This document shows positions 27,155 through 36,046 of a DNA stretch of 64,000 bases, piece after piece. The position numbers and the translations under genes are program-made. The notes below the pieces were generated by a model. That model saw only the letters and a list, made by a program, of their open reading frames with translations, had not been told where the DNA came from and searched no databases. Origin of the DNA: Pseudomonas sp. CC120222-01a (GTDB taxonomy: Bacteria; Pseudomonadota; Gammaproteobacteria; Pseudomonadales; Pseudomonadaceae); NCBI RefSeq assembly GCF_003097235.1, contig NZ_QEQQ01000008.1, positions 1 to 64,000 of the forward strand, written 5' to 3'. Numbering within the stretch: the first letter of the stretch is position 1; the number at the start of each line of letters is the position of its first letter.

Positions 27155-27538
27155 AGCAAACCTCTTCCACGGGCACACGCCCGCACGGTTGAATAACCAG
27201 AAAATGCGCAGGACCACGAAAGGGAAGAGGGGGGAAAGCCTTCAAAGGCTGGAGAATTCCACCGCCTGGCCAATGGCGAGACAGTGGCAGGAAGCTGCCG
27301 GACTAGCTCGCCGTGTGGGCCTGTCGCAAGCGACTGGGGCTACTGTCCAAAGCAGGACTCCTGTTCAGGGATGCGAAATTGCGTCGCGGACCTTACGCCG
27401 CCGTCCGCACGGGGTCAAGGGCAAAAACATGACAAGGGATTCATCAGGAAATGCCCTACGGCCGGTCACGCCTGCATGGAAATAAACCTGGGTAATCGGT
27501 ACCCTTGCGCCATTCTCCGCCATACCCCGGACCGTTAC
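27155..27538. other. Gene-free region with strong secondary structure (mgtC/crtZ-like)
   Basis: 384 bases between divergent genes. At 27275-27312 GGCGAG pairs with CTCGCC around an inner hairpin GGCAG-gaag-CTGCC. ACAGT at 27281-27285 could pair with ACTGT at 27342-27346. Further hairpins are GTCG-caag-CGAC (~27322-27333) and GCGGAC/GTCCGC (~27386-27407). I could not match it to a riboswitch class I know. Either strand could be the active one; it may be a leader or a small RNA, or only GC-rich noise. Confidence 0.3.
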
Positions 27539-28012
27539 ATGCTGTTCAATCTCGCCGTGCTGCTCGGCACCCTGGTGGCCATGGAAGGTGTCGGCACGCT
27601 GGCCCACAAGTACATCATGCATGGCTGGGGCTGGTGGCTGCACCGCTCGCACCACGAGCCGCAGCTGGGCATGCTCGAAACCAACGATCTGTACCTGGTG
27701 GCGCTGGGCCTGATCGCCACGGCGCTGGTCGCCCTGGGCAAGGCCGGCCATGCGCCCTTGCAGTGGGTGGGCGCTGGCGTGGCCGGGTATGGGGTGCTGT
27801 ACGTGCTGGCCCACGACGGCTTCTTTCACCGGCACTGGCCGCGTAAGCCGCGGCCGGTCAACCGCTACCTCAAGCGCCTGCACCGTGCCCATCAGTTGCA
27901 CCACGCCGTGAAAGGGCGCACGGGCAGCGTGTCGTTCGGCTTTTTCTATGCGCCGCCGCTGAAGGTGCTCAAGCGCCAGCTGCAGGCGCGGGTGCCACGC
28001 GACCGCGGCTGA
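27539..28012 (+). CDS. CrtZ-like beta-carotene hydroxylase family protein
   Basis: 157 aa, membrane-bound fatty-acid-hydroxylase fold. The His clusters of diiron hydroxylases are all present: HKYIMH, HRSHH, HDGFFHRHW and HRAHQLHH, as in CrtZ. No other carotenoid gene lies in the window, so the substrate is unclear. The ATG at 27539 fits the family N-terminus (MLFNLAVLLGTLVAMEGVGTL), although the ribosome-binding site is poor. The 3' end overlaps the convergent symporter gene by 44 bases. Confidence 0.82.
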   Translation: MLFNLAVLLGTLVAMEGVGTLAHKYIMHGWGWWLHRSHHEPQLGMLETNDLYLVALGLIATALVALGKAGHAPLQWVGAGVAGYGVLYVLAHDGFFHRHWPRKPRPVNRYLKRLHRAHQLHHAVKGRTGSVSFGFFYAPPLKVLKRQLQARVPRDRG

Positions 28013-28856
28013 CCCACCAGCCAAAGCCTGCGGCGGTGAAGAACATGATCAGGCTGTACAGCGCAGCGGGCACGGCCATGGTGGCGTTGTTCAGCAGCGA
28101 CGGGCTCAGCGCCAGGGCGATGGCCAAGGTGCCGTTATGGATGCCGATTTCCATGCCGATGGCGATGGCCTGTCGCTTGGGGATGCTCAGCAAGCGTGGC
28201 ACCCAGTAGCCCAGCGTCAGGCTGACCAGGTTGAACAGCAAGGCCGCCAGGCCCACCACTGGGGCATATTCGACGACGGTCTGCCAATCCTTGGCCAGTG
28301 CCAGCACGATGGTGAATGCGAGGAACAGCGCCGCCACCAGCTTCATCGGTTTTTCCATGCGCGCAGCAAAGCGTGGGGCCCAATGGCGGATCAGCATGCC
28401 CAAGGCCACCGGCAGCAGGACAATGGCAAACACCTGCAGGACCTTGGCGAATTGCAGTGGAATGGCCTGGTCGGACGTCATGAACCAGGCCAGCGACAGG
28501 TTCACCAGCAGCGGCATGGTCAGGATCGCGATCAACGAATTGACCGCCGTCAGGGTGATGTTCAGCGCCACATCACCATGGGCCAGGTGGCTGAACAGGT
28601 TGGCCGTGGTGCCGCCCGGGGACGCGGCCAGCAGCATCAGCCCGACCGCCAGCGCCGATTCCAGGCCAAAGCCATTGGCGATCAGGAAGCACACCAGCGG
28701 CAGCAGCAGAATCTGGCAGCACAGGCCGACCACCACCGGTTTCGGGTACTTCACCACGCGGGCGAAATCGGCCAGCGTCAGGGACAAGCCGAGACCGAGC
28801 ATGATGATGCCCAGCGCCAGGGGGAGGAACGCAGTCAACAAGGGTGAGGCGGTCAT
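27969..28856 (-). CDS. Bile acid:sodium symporter family protein
   Basis: 295 aa, ~10 membrane helices of the BASS/SBF fold. Signatures: the LMLLAASPGGTTANLFSHLAHGDVAL crossover with the GGT-N-F core, ALNITLTAVNSLIA, and the second crossover GMEIGIHNGTLAIALA. Imports an organic anion with sodium; substrate unknown. The start at 28856 fits the family, but its Shine-Dalgarno is weak. A palindrome at 28934-28950 lies 78 bases upstream. Confidence 0.85.
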   Translation of the reverse strand: MTASPLLTAFLPLALGIIMLGLGLSLTLADFARVVKYPKPVVVGLCCQILLLPLVCFLIANGFGLESALAVGLMLLAASPGGTTANLFSHLAHGDVALNITLTAVNSLIAILTMPLLVNLSLAWFMTSDQAIPLQFAKVLQVFAIVLLPVALGMLIRHWAPRFAARMEKPMKLVAALFLAFTIVLALAKDWQTVVEYAPVVGLAALLFNLVSLTLGYWVPRLLSIPKRQAIAIGMEIGIHNGTLAIALALSPSLLNNATMAVPAALYSLIMFFTAAGFGWWVSRGRVAPAPAAGA

Positions 28857-28933
28857 GGGCAGGCACTCGGGCAAGGGATGCAGGCAGTCTAGGCCGGCCT
28901 TGCGGGCTGGCTAATCGCAATGCGCCAGTACTT

Positions 28934-28950
28934 GGTAACCGTTTGTTACC
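28934..28950. promoter_or_regulatory. Inverted repeat GGTAAC-N5-GTTACC
   Basis: A perfect 6-5-6 inverted repeat between the divergent symporter and DyP genes, with a third copy of the half-site (GGATTACC) just to the right. Placement and symmetry suggest a repressor operator. I cannot name the regulator. Confidence 0.4.
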
Positions 28951-29048
28951 GGATTACCGGCAGCCCTTGCCGCACAGCGTCTGCATGCCGCGTTGCGATA
29001 GGCGCCCCGGCGCAGTAGCATTCCGCTTTTGCCGAGGATTCGCCTGTC

Positions 29049-29930
29049 ATGCCGTTCCAGCAAGGTCTGCTTGCCACCCCCGTGCCGGCCCATGCCCGTC
29101 ACCTGTTCTTCGCCCTGCAGTCGCCCGAGGCACTGCCTGCCGTACTGGATGTATTGCTGCCGCAGGTGGATGGCCAGACGCTGATCCTCGGTATCGGTGC
29201 GCCGTTGGTAAAAGCCCTTGGCCGCGACATCCCTGGCCTGCGCGCCTTCCCGCAGCTCGATGCCGCAGTGGAAAACCCGAGCACCCAGCACGCCCTGTGG
29301 TTGTGGCTGCGCGGCAACGAGCGTGGCGACCTGCTGCTGCAGGCCCAGGCGCTGGAGCAGGTGCTGGCCCCGGCATTGCGCCTGGCTGACAGCGTCGATG
29401 GTTTCCTGCACCGCGGTGGCCACGACCTGACCGGTTACGAAGACGGCACCGAGAACCCGGTGGACCAGGATGCAGTGGATGCCGCCATTCTTGCCGGCGA
29501 GCAGCCAGGCCTGGCCGGTTCCAGCTTCGCCGCCTTCCAGCTGTGGAAGCATGACCTGGAGTACTTCAAGTCACTGCCCCAGGCCGACCAGGACAACATC
29601 ATCGGCCGCCGCCTGAGCGATAACGAAGAGCTCGACGACGCGCCGGAGTCGGCCCACGTCAAGCGCACCGCCCAGGAAAGCTTCGAGCCGGAAGCCTTCA
29701 TGGTGCGCCGCTCGGTCGCCTGGGCCGACAGCCGTGGCGCCGGCCTGGCGTTCGTCGCCCTGGGCCACAGCTTCGATGCCTTCGAAGTGCAACTGCGGCG
29801 CATGAGTGGTCTGGAAGACGGCATCATCGATGGCCTGTACCGCTTCAGCCGGCCCCTGACCGGCGGCTACTACTGGTGCCCGCCGATGGCCGAAGCGGGT
29901 CTGGACCTGAGCGCGTTGCTGCAGGCCTGA
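29049..29930 (+). CDS. DyP-type heme peroxidase
   Basis: 293 aa, class B size. The GXXDG signature is GYEDGTENP with the distal Asp at 132. The proximal heme ligand is His203 (SAHVKRT), and the distal Arg lies in FMVRRS near 220. The C-terminal HSFDAFEVQLRRM motif is also typical. Oxidises dyes or lignin-like phenols with peroxide; B-type enzymes are often cargo of encapsulins, but no encapsulin gene is adjacent. No signal peptide, so cytoplasmic. Confidence 0.92.
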   Translation: MPFQQGLLATPVPAHARHLFFALQSPEALPAVLDVLLPQVDGQTLILGIGAPLVKALGRDIPGLRAFPQLDAAVENPSTQHALWLWLRGNERGDLLLQAQALEQVLAPALRLADSVDGFLHRGGHDLTGYEDGTENPVDQDAVDAAILAGEQPGLAGSSFAAFQLWKHDLEYFKSLPQADQDNIIGRRLSDNEELDDAPESAHVKRTAQESFEPEAFMVRRSVAWADSRGAGLAFVALGHSFDAFEVQLRRMSGLEDGIIDGLYRFSRPLTGGYYWCPPMAEAGLDLSALLQA

Positions 29931-30019
29931 TCACAAAACATCCAGATACAGAATCACCTGTCAGCGCGAGGTAGAGCGGCTAGCCTTGAAAGTTTCCGAC
30001 TTATGACGGGAGCTTTGCC

Positions 30020-30928
30020 ATGTACAAGCGTCGCGATGTCCTACGCGCTGGTGCGGCTTTGGGCTTGCTGGCCGCCAGCCCCTGGCTGCAGGCCGCCGGC
30101 TCTGGCGGGTTGCTGACGCGCAAGGTCCCGTCCACGGGCGAGGCCTTGCCAGTGATCGGTGCCGGTACCTCAGGCAGCTTTGAGGTCGAGGCCGGCTCCG
30201 CCGAGTACCAGCAGCTCAAGGTGGTGCTCAAGGCGTTCTTCGAGGGTGGCGGCAAGGTCATCGACACCTCGCCCAACTATGGCGGCGCCGATAGCATTCT
30301 CGGCCAGTTGCTGGAGGAGGGCGGCTGGCACCCGCAATGCTTCATCGCCACCAAGATCGCCGCCGACAGCCGGGACGATGCCGAGGCTCAATGGGCCGGC
30401 ACACTCAGGAGCCTGCGTACCGACAAGGTCGACCTGCTGCAGATCCACAACCTGCGCGACTGGCAAACGCAACTGCCCTATGCCCGTGAGCTCAAGCAGC
30501 AGGGCAAGACCCGCTACGTCGGTATCACCCATTACCTGAACAGCGGCCACGAAGACGTGGCGCGCATCGTGCGCAGCGAGCCGCTGGACTTCATCCAGAT
30601 CAACTATTCAGTGAATGCCCCGCATGCGGCACGCGAACTGCTGCCGCTGTGCCAGGACAAAGGCGTCGCCGTGCTGATCAACCGCGCCTTCGACGATGGC
30701 CGGCTGTTTGCCAGGGTCAAGGACCAGGCCCTGCCGGCATGGGCCGCCGAGGCCGGGGTCGGCAGCTGGGCGCAGCTGTTTCTCAAGTTCGCCATCAGCC
30801 ACCCGGCTGTGACCACGGTCATCCCCGCGACCGGGCGCCCGGACCGCCAACTTGACCAGCTCAAGGCAGGGCATGAACCGCTGCTGACCGAGGCGCAACA
30901 ACAAGCGCTGATCAAGCAGTTCGCCTGA
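30020..30928 (+). CDS. Tat-exported aldo/keto reductase
   Basis: 302 aa with a Tat signal (KRRDVLRAG, Arg4-Arg5, then the hydrophobic AALGLLAASPWLQA). The AKR barrel follows: catalytic Asp and Tyr in KVIDTSPNYGGAD, Lys in IATKIA, His in LLQIHNLRDW, and a C-terminal VIPATGRPDRQ cofactor segment. Periplasmic AKRs are unusual because NADPH is scarce there unless the enzyme is exported folded with its cofactor. GGGAG sets the start. It precedes the transporter gene by 4 bases, so the two are probably co-expressed. Confidence 0.85.
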   Translation: MYKRRDVLRAGAALGLLAASPWLQAAGSGGLLTRKVPSTGEALPVIGAGTSGSFEVEAGSAEYQQLKVVLKAFFEGGGKVIDTSPNYGGADSILGQLLEEGGWHPQCFIATKIAADSRDDAEAQWAGTLRSLRTDKVDLLQIHNLRDWQTQLPYARELKQQGKTRYVGITHYLNSGHEDVARIVRSEPLDFIQINYSVNAPHAARELLPLCQDKGVAVLINRAFDDGRLFARVKDQALPAWAAEAGVGSWAQLFLKFAISHPAVTTVIPATGRPDRQLDQLKAGHEPLLTEAQQQALIKQFA

Positions 30929-30932
30929 GCCC

Positions 30933-32231
30933 ATGAACCGCTGGAGCAGGCGTCTTGACCGGGGGCTGAACATCCAGCCCGGAGAAGGGCCGGCAGTGAT
31001 CGCGGGGCTGTTGCTGTTCTACCTGCTGTTCACCGGCTACTTCATGCTGCGCCCGGTGCGCGAAACCATGGGTGTGGCAGGCGGCGTCGACAACCTGCAG
31101 TGGCTGTTCACCGGCACTTTCATCGCCACCCTGGTCTGTCTGCCATTGTTCGGCTGGCTGGCTTCGAAGGTGCGTCGCCGGCATATCCTGCCCTGGACCT
31201 ACGGTTTCTTCGCCAGCAACCTGTTGCTGTTCGCGGCACTGTTTGCCGTGAACCCGGAAGGCCTGTGGAACGCCCGGGCGTTCTACATCTGGCTGTCGGT
31301 ATTCAACCTGCTGACCATTTCGCTGGCCTGGAGCGTGCTCACCGACCTGTTCTCCACCGCACAAGGCAAGCGCCTGTTCGGCCTGCTGGCCGCCGGGGCC
31401 AGCCTGGGCGGCCTGAGCGGGCCGATCCTGGGCACACTGCTGGTGGCGCCGCTGGGGCACGCCGGGTTAGTGCTGTTGGCCGGGTTGTTTCTGTTGGGCA
31501 GCGTGGTCGCCTGCGTCTTCCTGCAGCACTGGCGCGATCGCAACCCATTGCCGAATGAACAGCCCACATCGCGACCCTTGGGCGGCAATCCTTTCGCCGG
31601 CGCGACGGCCGTGCTGCGCTCACCCTATTTGATGGCGATCGCCTTGTTCGTGATTTTGCTGGCCAGCGTCAGCACCTTTCTGTATTTCGAACAGGCCCGC
31701 ATCGTCAGCGAAACCTTCACCGATCGCACCCGCCAGACCCAGGTATTCGGCATCATCGACATCGTGGTGCAGGCGCTGGCCATCCTGACGCAACTGTTCA
31801 TCACCGGCCGCCTGGCCAGGCGCCTGGGCGTAGGCGTTTTGCTGGTGGCGGTGCCGCTGGTGATGGCTGCCGGGTTCGTGTGGCTGGCCCTGGCGCCAGT
31901 GTTTGCCGTGTTCGTGGTGGTGATGGTGGTGCGCCGGGCCGGTGAGTATGCGTTGGTGCGGCCGGGGCGCGAGATGCTGTTCACCGTGTTGCCGGCCGAA
32001 GACAAGTACAAGGCGAAGAACTTCATCGACACGGTGGTTTATCGCGGTGGCGATGCCCTGAGTGGCTGGCTCAAGCGCGGGCTTGATCTGCTGGCCGATC
32101 ATCCTCAAACAGCCATGCTGATCGGTGCCGCGCTAGCCATGGGCTGGGCGGTGACAGGCGCCTGGTTGGGAAGGCGTCAGGGCCAGGCTGAATCGGCCGT
32201 CGCACCAAATAAACCGCCGCCGCTTATTTAA
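30933..32231 (+). CDS. ADP/ATP-carrier-like MFS transporter
   Basis: 432 aa, 12 membrane helices. The opening LLFYLLFTGYFMLRPVRETMGV and the RRAGEYALVRPGREMLFTVLP and DKYKAKNFIDTVVYRGGD segments are typical of the NTT-like branch of the MFS found on bacterial chromosomes. Substrate is unknown; the nucleotide-carrier label is by family only. It follows the exported reductase closely. Confidence 0.78.
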   Translation: MNRWSRRLDRGLNIQPGEGPAVIAGLLLFYLLFTGYFMLRPVRETMGVAGGVDNLQWLFTGTFIATLVCLPLFGWLASKVRRRHILPWTYGFFASNLLLFAALFAVNPEGLWNARAFYIWLSVFNLLTISLAWSVLTDLFSTAQGKRLFGLLAAGASLGGLSGPILGTLLVAPLGHAGLVLLAGLFLLGSVVACVFLQHWRDRNPLPNEQPTSRPLGGNPFAGATAVLRSPYLMAIALFVILLASVSTFLYFEQARIVSETFTDRTRQTQVFGIIDIVVQALAILTQLFITGRLARRLGVGVLLVAVPLVMAAGFVWLALAPVFAVFVVVMVVRRAGEYALVRPGREMLFTVLPAEDKYKAKNFIDTVVYRGGDALSGWLKRGLDLLADHPQTAMLIGAALAMGWAVTGAWLGRRQGQAESAVAPNKPPPLI

Positions 32232-32343
32232 CGCCACCGGTCCGAACCCTTCGCAATAAAACGAATCCCCCGATATCGCCGAACTCCGAACCTATGTACG
32301 GCGCCATGCCGTGCATTCCGAAGTCACATGAGGTTAGAAGACC

Positions 32344-32523
32344 ATGGCCAACAAAGAGAACAGCCGTACCGGCAGCCAAGGCAGCCAGGGTGGCAACAAG
32401 AACCCGGGCAACTTCGCCAATGACCGGCAAAAGGCGTCCGATGCCGGGCGCAAGGGCGGCCAGTCCTCGGGGGGCAACATGCACCAGGACCGCGAGTCGG
32501 GCCGAAAGGGCGGCCGCTCGTAA
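32344..32523 (+). CDS. KGG-motif stress protein (59 aa)
   Basis: Short hydrophilic protein, MANKENSRTGSQGSQGGN and onward, with one NPGNFANDRQKASDAGRKGG unit and a second truncated SGRKGG unit. KGG repeats occur in stress-induced proteins such as GsiB and YciG. A paralogue lies at 51082-51297. GAGG lies 10 bases before the ATG. It may head the transcript of the next three genes, whose first starts 62 bases downstream. Confidence 0.85.
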   Translation: MANKENSRTGSQGSQGGNKNPGNFANDRQKASDAGRKGGQSSGGNMHQDRESGRKGGRS

Positions 32524-32585
32524 GTGACGGCAACGCAGTGCCGGGGCTTCCTGGCACTGCAAACACATTGATCGAAGGAGCCCGC

Positions 32586-33914
32586 ATGACGGTCATGACC
32601 CGCAAGACCGCCGCACACGCGCCGCTCCCGGCCACACGTGACAGCCTGATCAGGCGTTATCACGCGCTGCTGTCGGGCGATGAACGAGGCACCCGGCAGT
32701 GGCTGGCGGCGCTATTGGCCCAGGTCAGCGTCGAGGCCGATGACCTGCCGGCGACCCCCGATCAGCTCGATGCCTGGAGTGCGGCGCACGCAACCGCAGT
32801 CGCCCAGGCCCATGCCCAATACCTGGAGCAGCGCCGCCAAGGCGGACCACGGCGTTACTTTGCCAATCGCTCCCAGGCCCTGTGGTTCCTGCAGCAAGTG
32901 GCACCGACCAAGGCCGTTGATGGCGCTTGGCTGCACGCAAGCCTGCGCCACTGGCAGGACCCACGCTTCCACGGCCTCATTCGTACCTACCTGGAAGAAC
33001 TCGGCGAGGGTGACCCACGCTGCAATCATGTGCTGATCTACCAACGACTGCTGAGCCGCCTGGGTTGCCTCGAAACGCCCGCGCTGGATGACCAGCGCTA
33101 CCTGCAGGGCGCGGTGCAACTGGCGTTGGGGTGTTGCGGCGACGACTTTCTGCCTGAAGTGATCGGCTACAACCTGGGCTACGAACAGCCCCCGCTGCAT
33201 TTGCTGATCACCACCCACGAATTGGCCGAGCTGGGTATCGATGGCCACTACTTCCAGCTCCATGTGACCATCGACAACGCCGCCATCGGCCATGCCAGCA
33301 AAGCGATTCGCGCCGTGCAGCAACTGTGCCCGGCGCACGATCCCGAAGTGTTCTATCGCCGTGTGCGCCACGGCTACCGTCTCAACGACCTGGGCCTCGA
33401 TACACCGAGCCTGATCGGCCGCTTCGATCTCGATGCCGAGCTGCTGGCCGCGTTGGAACGCAAACGGGCGTTTGGTCAGTTCATGCACGCCGACCGTTGC
33501 CGTGTACAACAGCGCACGGTCAATCAATGGCTGGCCGAGCCCGGCGCACTACCCGCATTCCTGCAGGCGCTGCAGTCACAAGGCTGGATCAGGCGCGGGC
33601 AAAACCCGTCCGACAGCCGCTGGTGGTCACTGATCGATGGGCCCCATGCCCCTATGTTCGGCGTGTTCAGTGCCTATGAGAAGCAACTGTGGCATGACTG
33701 GATCGCCGCAGACTGGCAGCAACCGATCCGCCCGGTGCTGCCAGGTAGCTGGCAAGCGGCGCCAATGCCTGGCTACGAGGGTGAAGCCAGCGAGGCCTGC
33801 ATGGACACCCTGATCACACGCATGGCCGGCAATCGCCATGCCTTGCCAGAAGGTTTGCAGGCTACCCGTGCCTATCTGCGCGCCACCGGCCTGGCCCAGG
33901 AGGGCCCGCACTGA
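32586..33914 (+). CDS. Heme-oxygenase-like diiron enzyme (iron-containing redox enzyme family)
   Basis: 442 aa; AAGGAG sets the ATG at 32586. The HDO ligand pattern is visible: EELGEGDPRCNH (residues 137-148), then HELAELGIDGHYFQLHV at 211-227 with D230 and H236 (DNAAIGH). HDOs use a diiron site and O2 for N-oxidation or C-C bond cleavage of amino-acid-like substrates. The N-terminal ~120 residues are extra. It overlaps the methyltransferase by one base (TGATG). With the next two genes it forms a set I do not recognise. Confidence 0.85.
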   Translation: MTVMTRKTAAHAPLPATRDSLIRRYHALLSGDERGTRQWLAALLAQVSVEADDLPATPDQLDAWSAAHATAVAQAHAQYLEQRRQGGPRRYFANRSQALWFLQQVAPTKAVDGAWLHASLRHWQDPRFHGLIRTYLEELGEGDPRCNHVLIYQRLLSRLGCLETPALDDQRYLQGAVQLALGCCGDDFLPEVIGYNLGYEQPPLHLLITTHELAELGIDGHYFQLHVTIDNAAIGHASKAIRAVQQLCPAHDPEVFYRRVRHGYRLNDLGLDTPSLIGRFDLDAELLAALERKRAFGQFMHADRCRVQQRTVNQWLAEPGALPAFLQALQSQGWIRRGQNPSDSRWWSLIDGPHAPMFGVFSAYEKQLWHDWIAADWQQPIRPVLPGSWQAAPMPGYEGEASEACMDTLITRMAGNRHALPEGLQATRAYLRATGLAQEGPH

Positions 33915-34867
33915 TGATGCTCACCCCGCAACAGGTCCAGGCTGACGAAGCGCTTCTGCAACTCGGCCGCCGCCTGCGCGCCGACGGCTATCGCTTCACC
34001 TGCGTGACGCCCGCCACCCAGGCGCGCAACAACGCCAGGCATGGCGCCGAGCGGGCCACCAGCCTGCGCGACGTGTTCGGCTGGAGCCGGCCGTTCAGCG
34101 AGGGCTTGATTTCCGCTGACGAGTTGCAGCAGCTACGTGCCGCACAGGTATTGCACGAAGAGCAGGGCCTGTTACGCAGCCGGGTGCGCTGGTCGAACCT
34201 CGACGACTTGTTGCTGGTCCACTCGGCCTATCCCACCGAGGCCAGCGACGCCGTGTTCTTCGGCCCCGACAGCTATCGCTTCGCCCAGGTCATCCATGAC
34301 CATCTGCAGCGCAGCCCGACCCGTGTCCAGCATGCCGTCGACATTGGCTGCGGCAGCGGCGTCGGCGCCTTGCTGATCGCCCGGGTGGCCCAGCATGCGC
34401 AAGTCAGCGCGGTCGACATCAACCCATTGGCACTGCGCTATACCGCGATCAATGCTGCGTTGGCCGGGGTCGGCAATGTGTCGGTCGAATCGAGCGACCT
34501 GCTCGATGGCGTCAGCGGCCAGTTCGACCTGATCGTCGCCAACCCGCCCTACATGCTCGACGCCGGCCAGCGGACCTACCGCCATGGCGGTGGTGCACTG
34601 GGCGCGGAGCTGTCGCTGCGCATAGTCGAGCAGGCCTGCGAGCGCCTGAGCCCGGGTGGTTCGCTGCTGCTGTATACCGGCGTGGCCATTGTCCAAGGCC
34701 GCGACGCTTTGCTCGAAGCCATTCGCCTGCGCCTGGCTGGCCCGGAATGGGCCTGGGTCTACCGGGAAATCGACCCAGACGTGTTTGGCGAGCAATTGCT
34801 CGAGCCGGGCTACGAACGGGTCGAGCGCATCGCGGCCGTGGCCCTGACCGTAAACCGCAGCGCCTGA
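33914..34867 (+). CDS. Class I SAM-dependent methyltransferase (HemK-like)
   Basis: 317 aa. The SAM-binding motif is AVDIGCGSGVGALLIAR (residues ~143-159), then AVDINPLALRYTAINA. The catalytic loop is VANPPYMLD. The NPPY motif occurs in enzymes that methylate planar nitrogens (protein Gln, DNA, amides), so N-methylation of an amide or amine is plausible. The N-terminal ~110 residues are a separate helical domain. Two ATG codons (33914 and 33917) follow each other. It lies between the diiron enzyme and the ligase with almost no spacing. Confidence 0.85.
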   Translation: MMLTPQQVQADEALLQLGRRLRADGYRFTCVTPATQARNNARHGAERATSLRDVFGWSRPFSEGLISADELQQLRAAQVLHEEQGLLRSRVRWSNLDDLLLVHSAYPTEASDAVFFGPDSYRFAQVIHDHLQRSPTRVQHAVDIGCGSGVGALLIARVAQHAQVSAVDINPLALRYTAINAALAGVGNVSVESSDLLDGVSGQFDLIVANPPYMLDAGQRTYRHGGGALGAELSLRIVEQACERLSPGGSLLLYTGVAIVQGRDALLEAIRLRLAGPEWAWVYREIDPDVFGEQLLEPGYERVERIAAVALTVNRSA

Positions 34868-34873
34868 CCTGGC

Positions 34874-35995
34874 ATGCACCGGCCCTGCACGTTCGGGATC
34901 GAGGAGGAATACCTGTTGCTGGACCTTGCCAGCAGCCGCCTGCTGACTTCGCCGTCACGGCGTGTTGCCCGGCGCTGCCGGGAGGTGGCAGGCGAATACT
35001 TTGCCGAAGAGATGTTCCGCAGCCAGATCGAAGTGGCCTCACCGGTGTTCAGCAACCTGCACGACGCACGCGGCTTCTTTCAGGATATGCGCAAGCGCCT
35101 GGCCGCCAGCCTGGCCGAGGAGGGCGTGGGCCTGTACTGCGCGGCCAGCCACCCCGATGCGCCCTGGCTGCGGCAGAAGGCCAGGGCCAGTGCGCACTAT
35201 CGGCAGGTGTTCGACGACTACCAGCATGTGGCGCGGCGTAGCCTGCTCAATGGCCTGCACGTGCACGTCGGCGTGCCGCCGGGTTGTGACCGCATGCAGC
35301 TGATCAATCGCCTGTTGTACTGGTTGCCCTTGCTGCTGGTATTGAGCACCTCGTCACCCTTGTGGGCCGGGCAGGTGACCGGCTACAAGAGCTATCGGCG
35401 GGTGATTTGCGCGGAGTGGCCGCACATGGGGTTGCCCGAGGCATTGCCCGACTGGGGCGCCTATGAGCGCTATCGGGCGCTGCTGCAACGCACTGGGGCG
35501 CTGGCCGAGGACGGTGATTTCTGGTGGGCGATCCGGCCGTCCAGGCGCTTCCCCACCGTGGAGTTGCGCATCTGCGATGCCTGCCCTGAGCTGGAAGATG
35601 CGCTGTGCCTGGCAGGTCTGTTTCGCCACCTGGTGGAGCTCAGTCTGCCGACGCACCCCGATGTGCCTGCACTCAGCCGTGAACTGCGCTGGATCACCCA
35701 GGAAAACTACTGGCGAGCGATGCGCCATGGCCGCTGTGGCGAATTCATCGGCATCCATGCCCAGCAACCGGTGACCGCGCTGGCCTGGTTGGGCCAGTTG
35801 CAGGCGCAATTTGCGCCGGATACGGTGGACGCCGAGCGTTCATACCGGCATGCCCGGTCCATTCTGGAACAGGGCACCAGCGCCGACCGCCAGCTGGCCA
35901 CGCGGGAGCACGCCCTTGCCAATGGCGCAAACCCTGCCCAGGCAGGCCAGGCCGTGGTCCGGCAGGTGGTGGCGGCCGGGCTTGCTTTCAGCTGA
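34874..35995 (+). CDS. GCS2/YbdK-family carboxylate-amine ligase
   Basis: 373 aa. Makes an amide bond between a carboxylate, often the glutamate gamma-carboxyl, and an amine using ATP. Family motifs are complete: FGIEEEYLLLD with metal-binding Glu (residues 7-17), NGLHVHVGVP, and TVELRICDACP. E. coli YbdK has only weak glutamate-cysteine ligase activity, so the true substrate is open. Six bases after the methyltransferase stop and without its own clear ribosome-binding site, so translation is probably coupled. Confidence 0.87.
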   Translation: MHRPCTFGIEEEYLLLDLASSRLLTSPSRRVARRCREVAGEYFAEEMFRSQIEVASPVFSNLHDARGFFQDMRKRLAASLAEEGVGLYCAASHPDAPWLRQKARASAHYRQVFDDYQHVARRSLLNGLHVHVGVPPGCDRMQLINRLLYWLPLLLVLSTSSPLWAGQVTGYKSYRRVICAEWPHMGLPEALPDWGAYERYRALLQRTGALAEDGDFWWAIRPSRRFPTVELRICDACPELEDALCLAGLFRHLVELSLPTHPDVPALSRELRWITQENYWRAMRHGRCGEFIGIHAQQPVTALAWLGQLQAQFAPDTVDAERSYRHARSILEQGTSADRQLATREHALANGANPAQAGQAVVRQVVAAGLAFS

Positions 35996-36046
35996 CGAAT
36001 GCCGACAATGGCTGCGCCCATCGCAAGCCATTCGGACCCCCGCGCC

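Noticed and set aside
27230..27540. A known riboswitch before mgtC or the CrtZ-like gene
   Set aside because: Conserved cores of the cobalamin, yybP-ykoY, ykkC, SAH, TPP and fluoride classes were not found.
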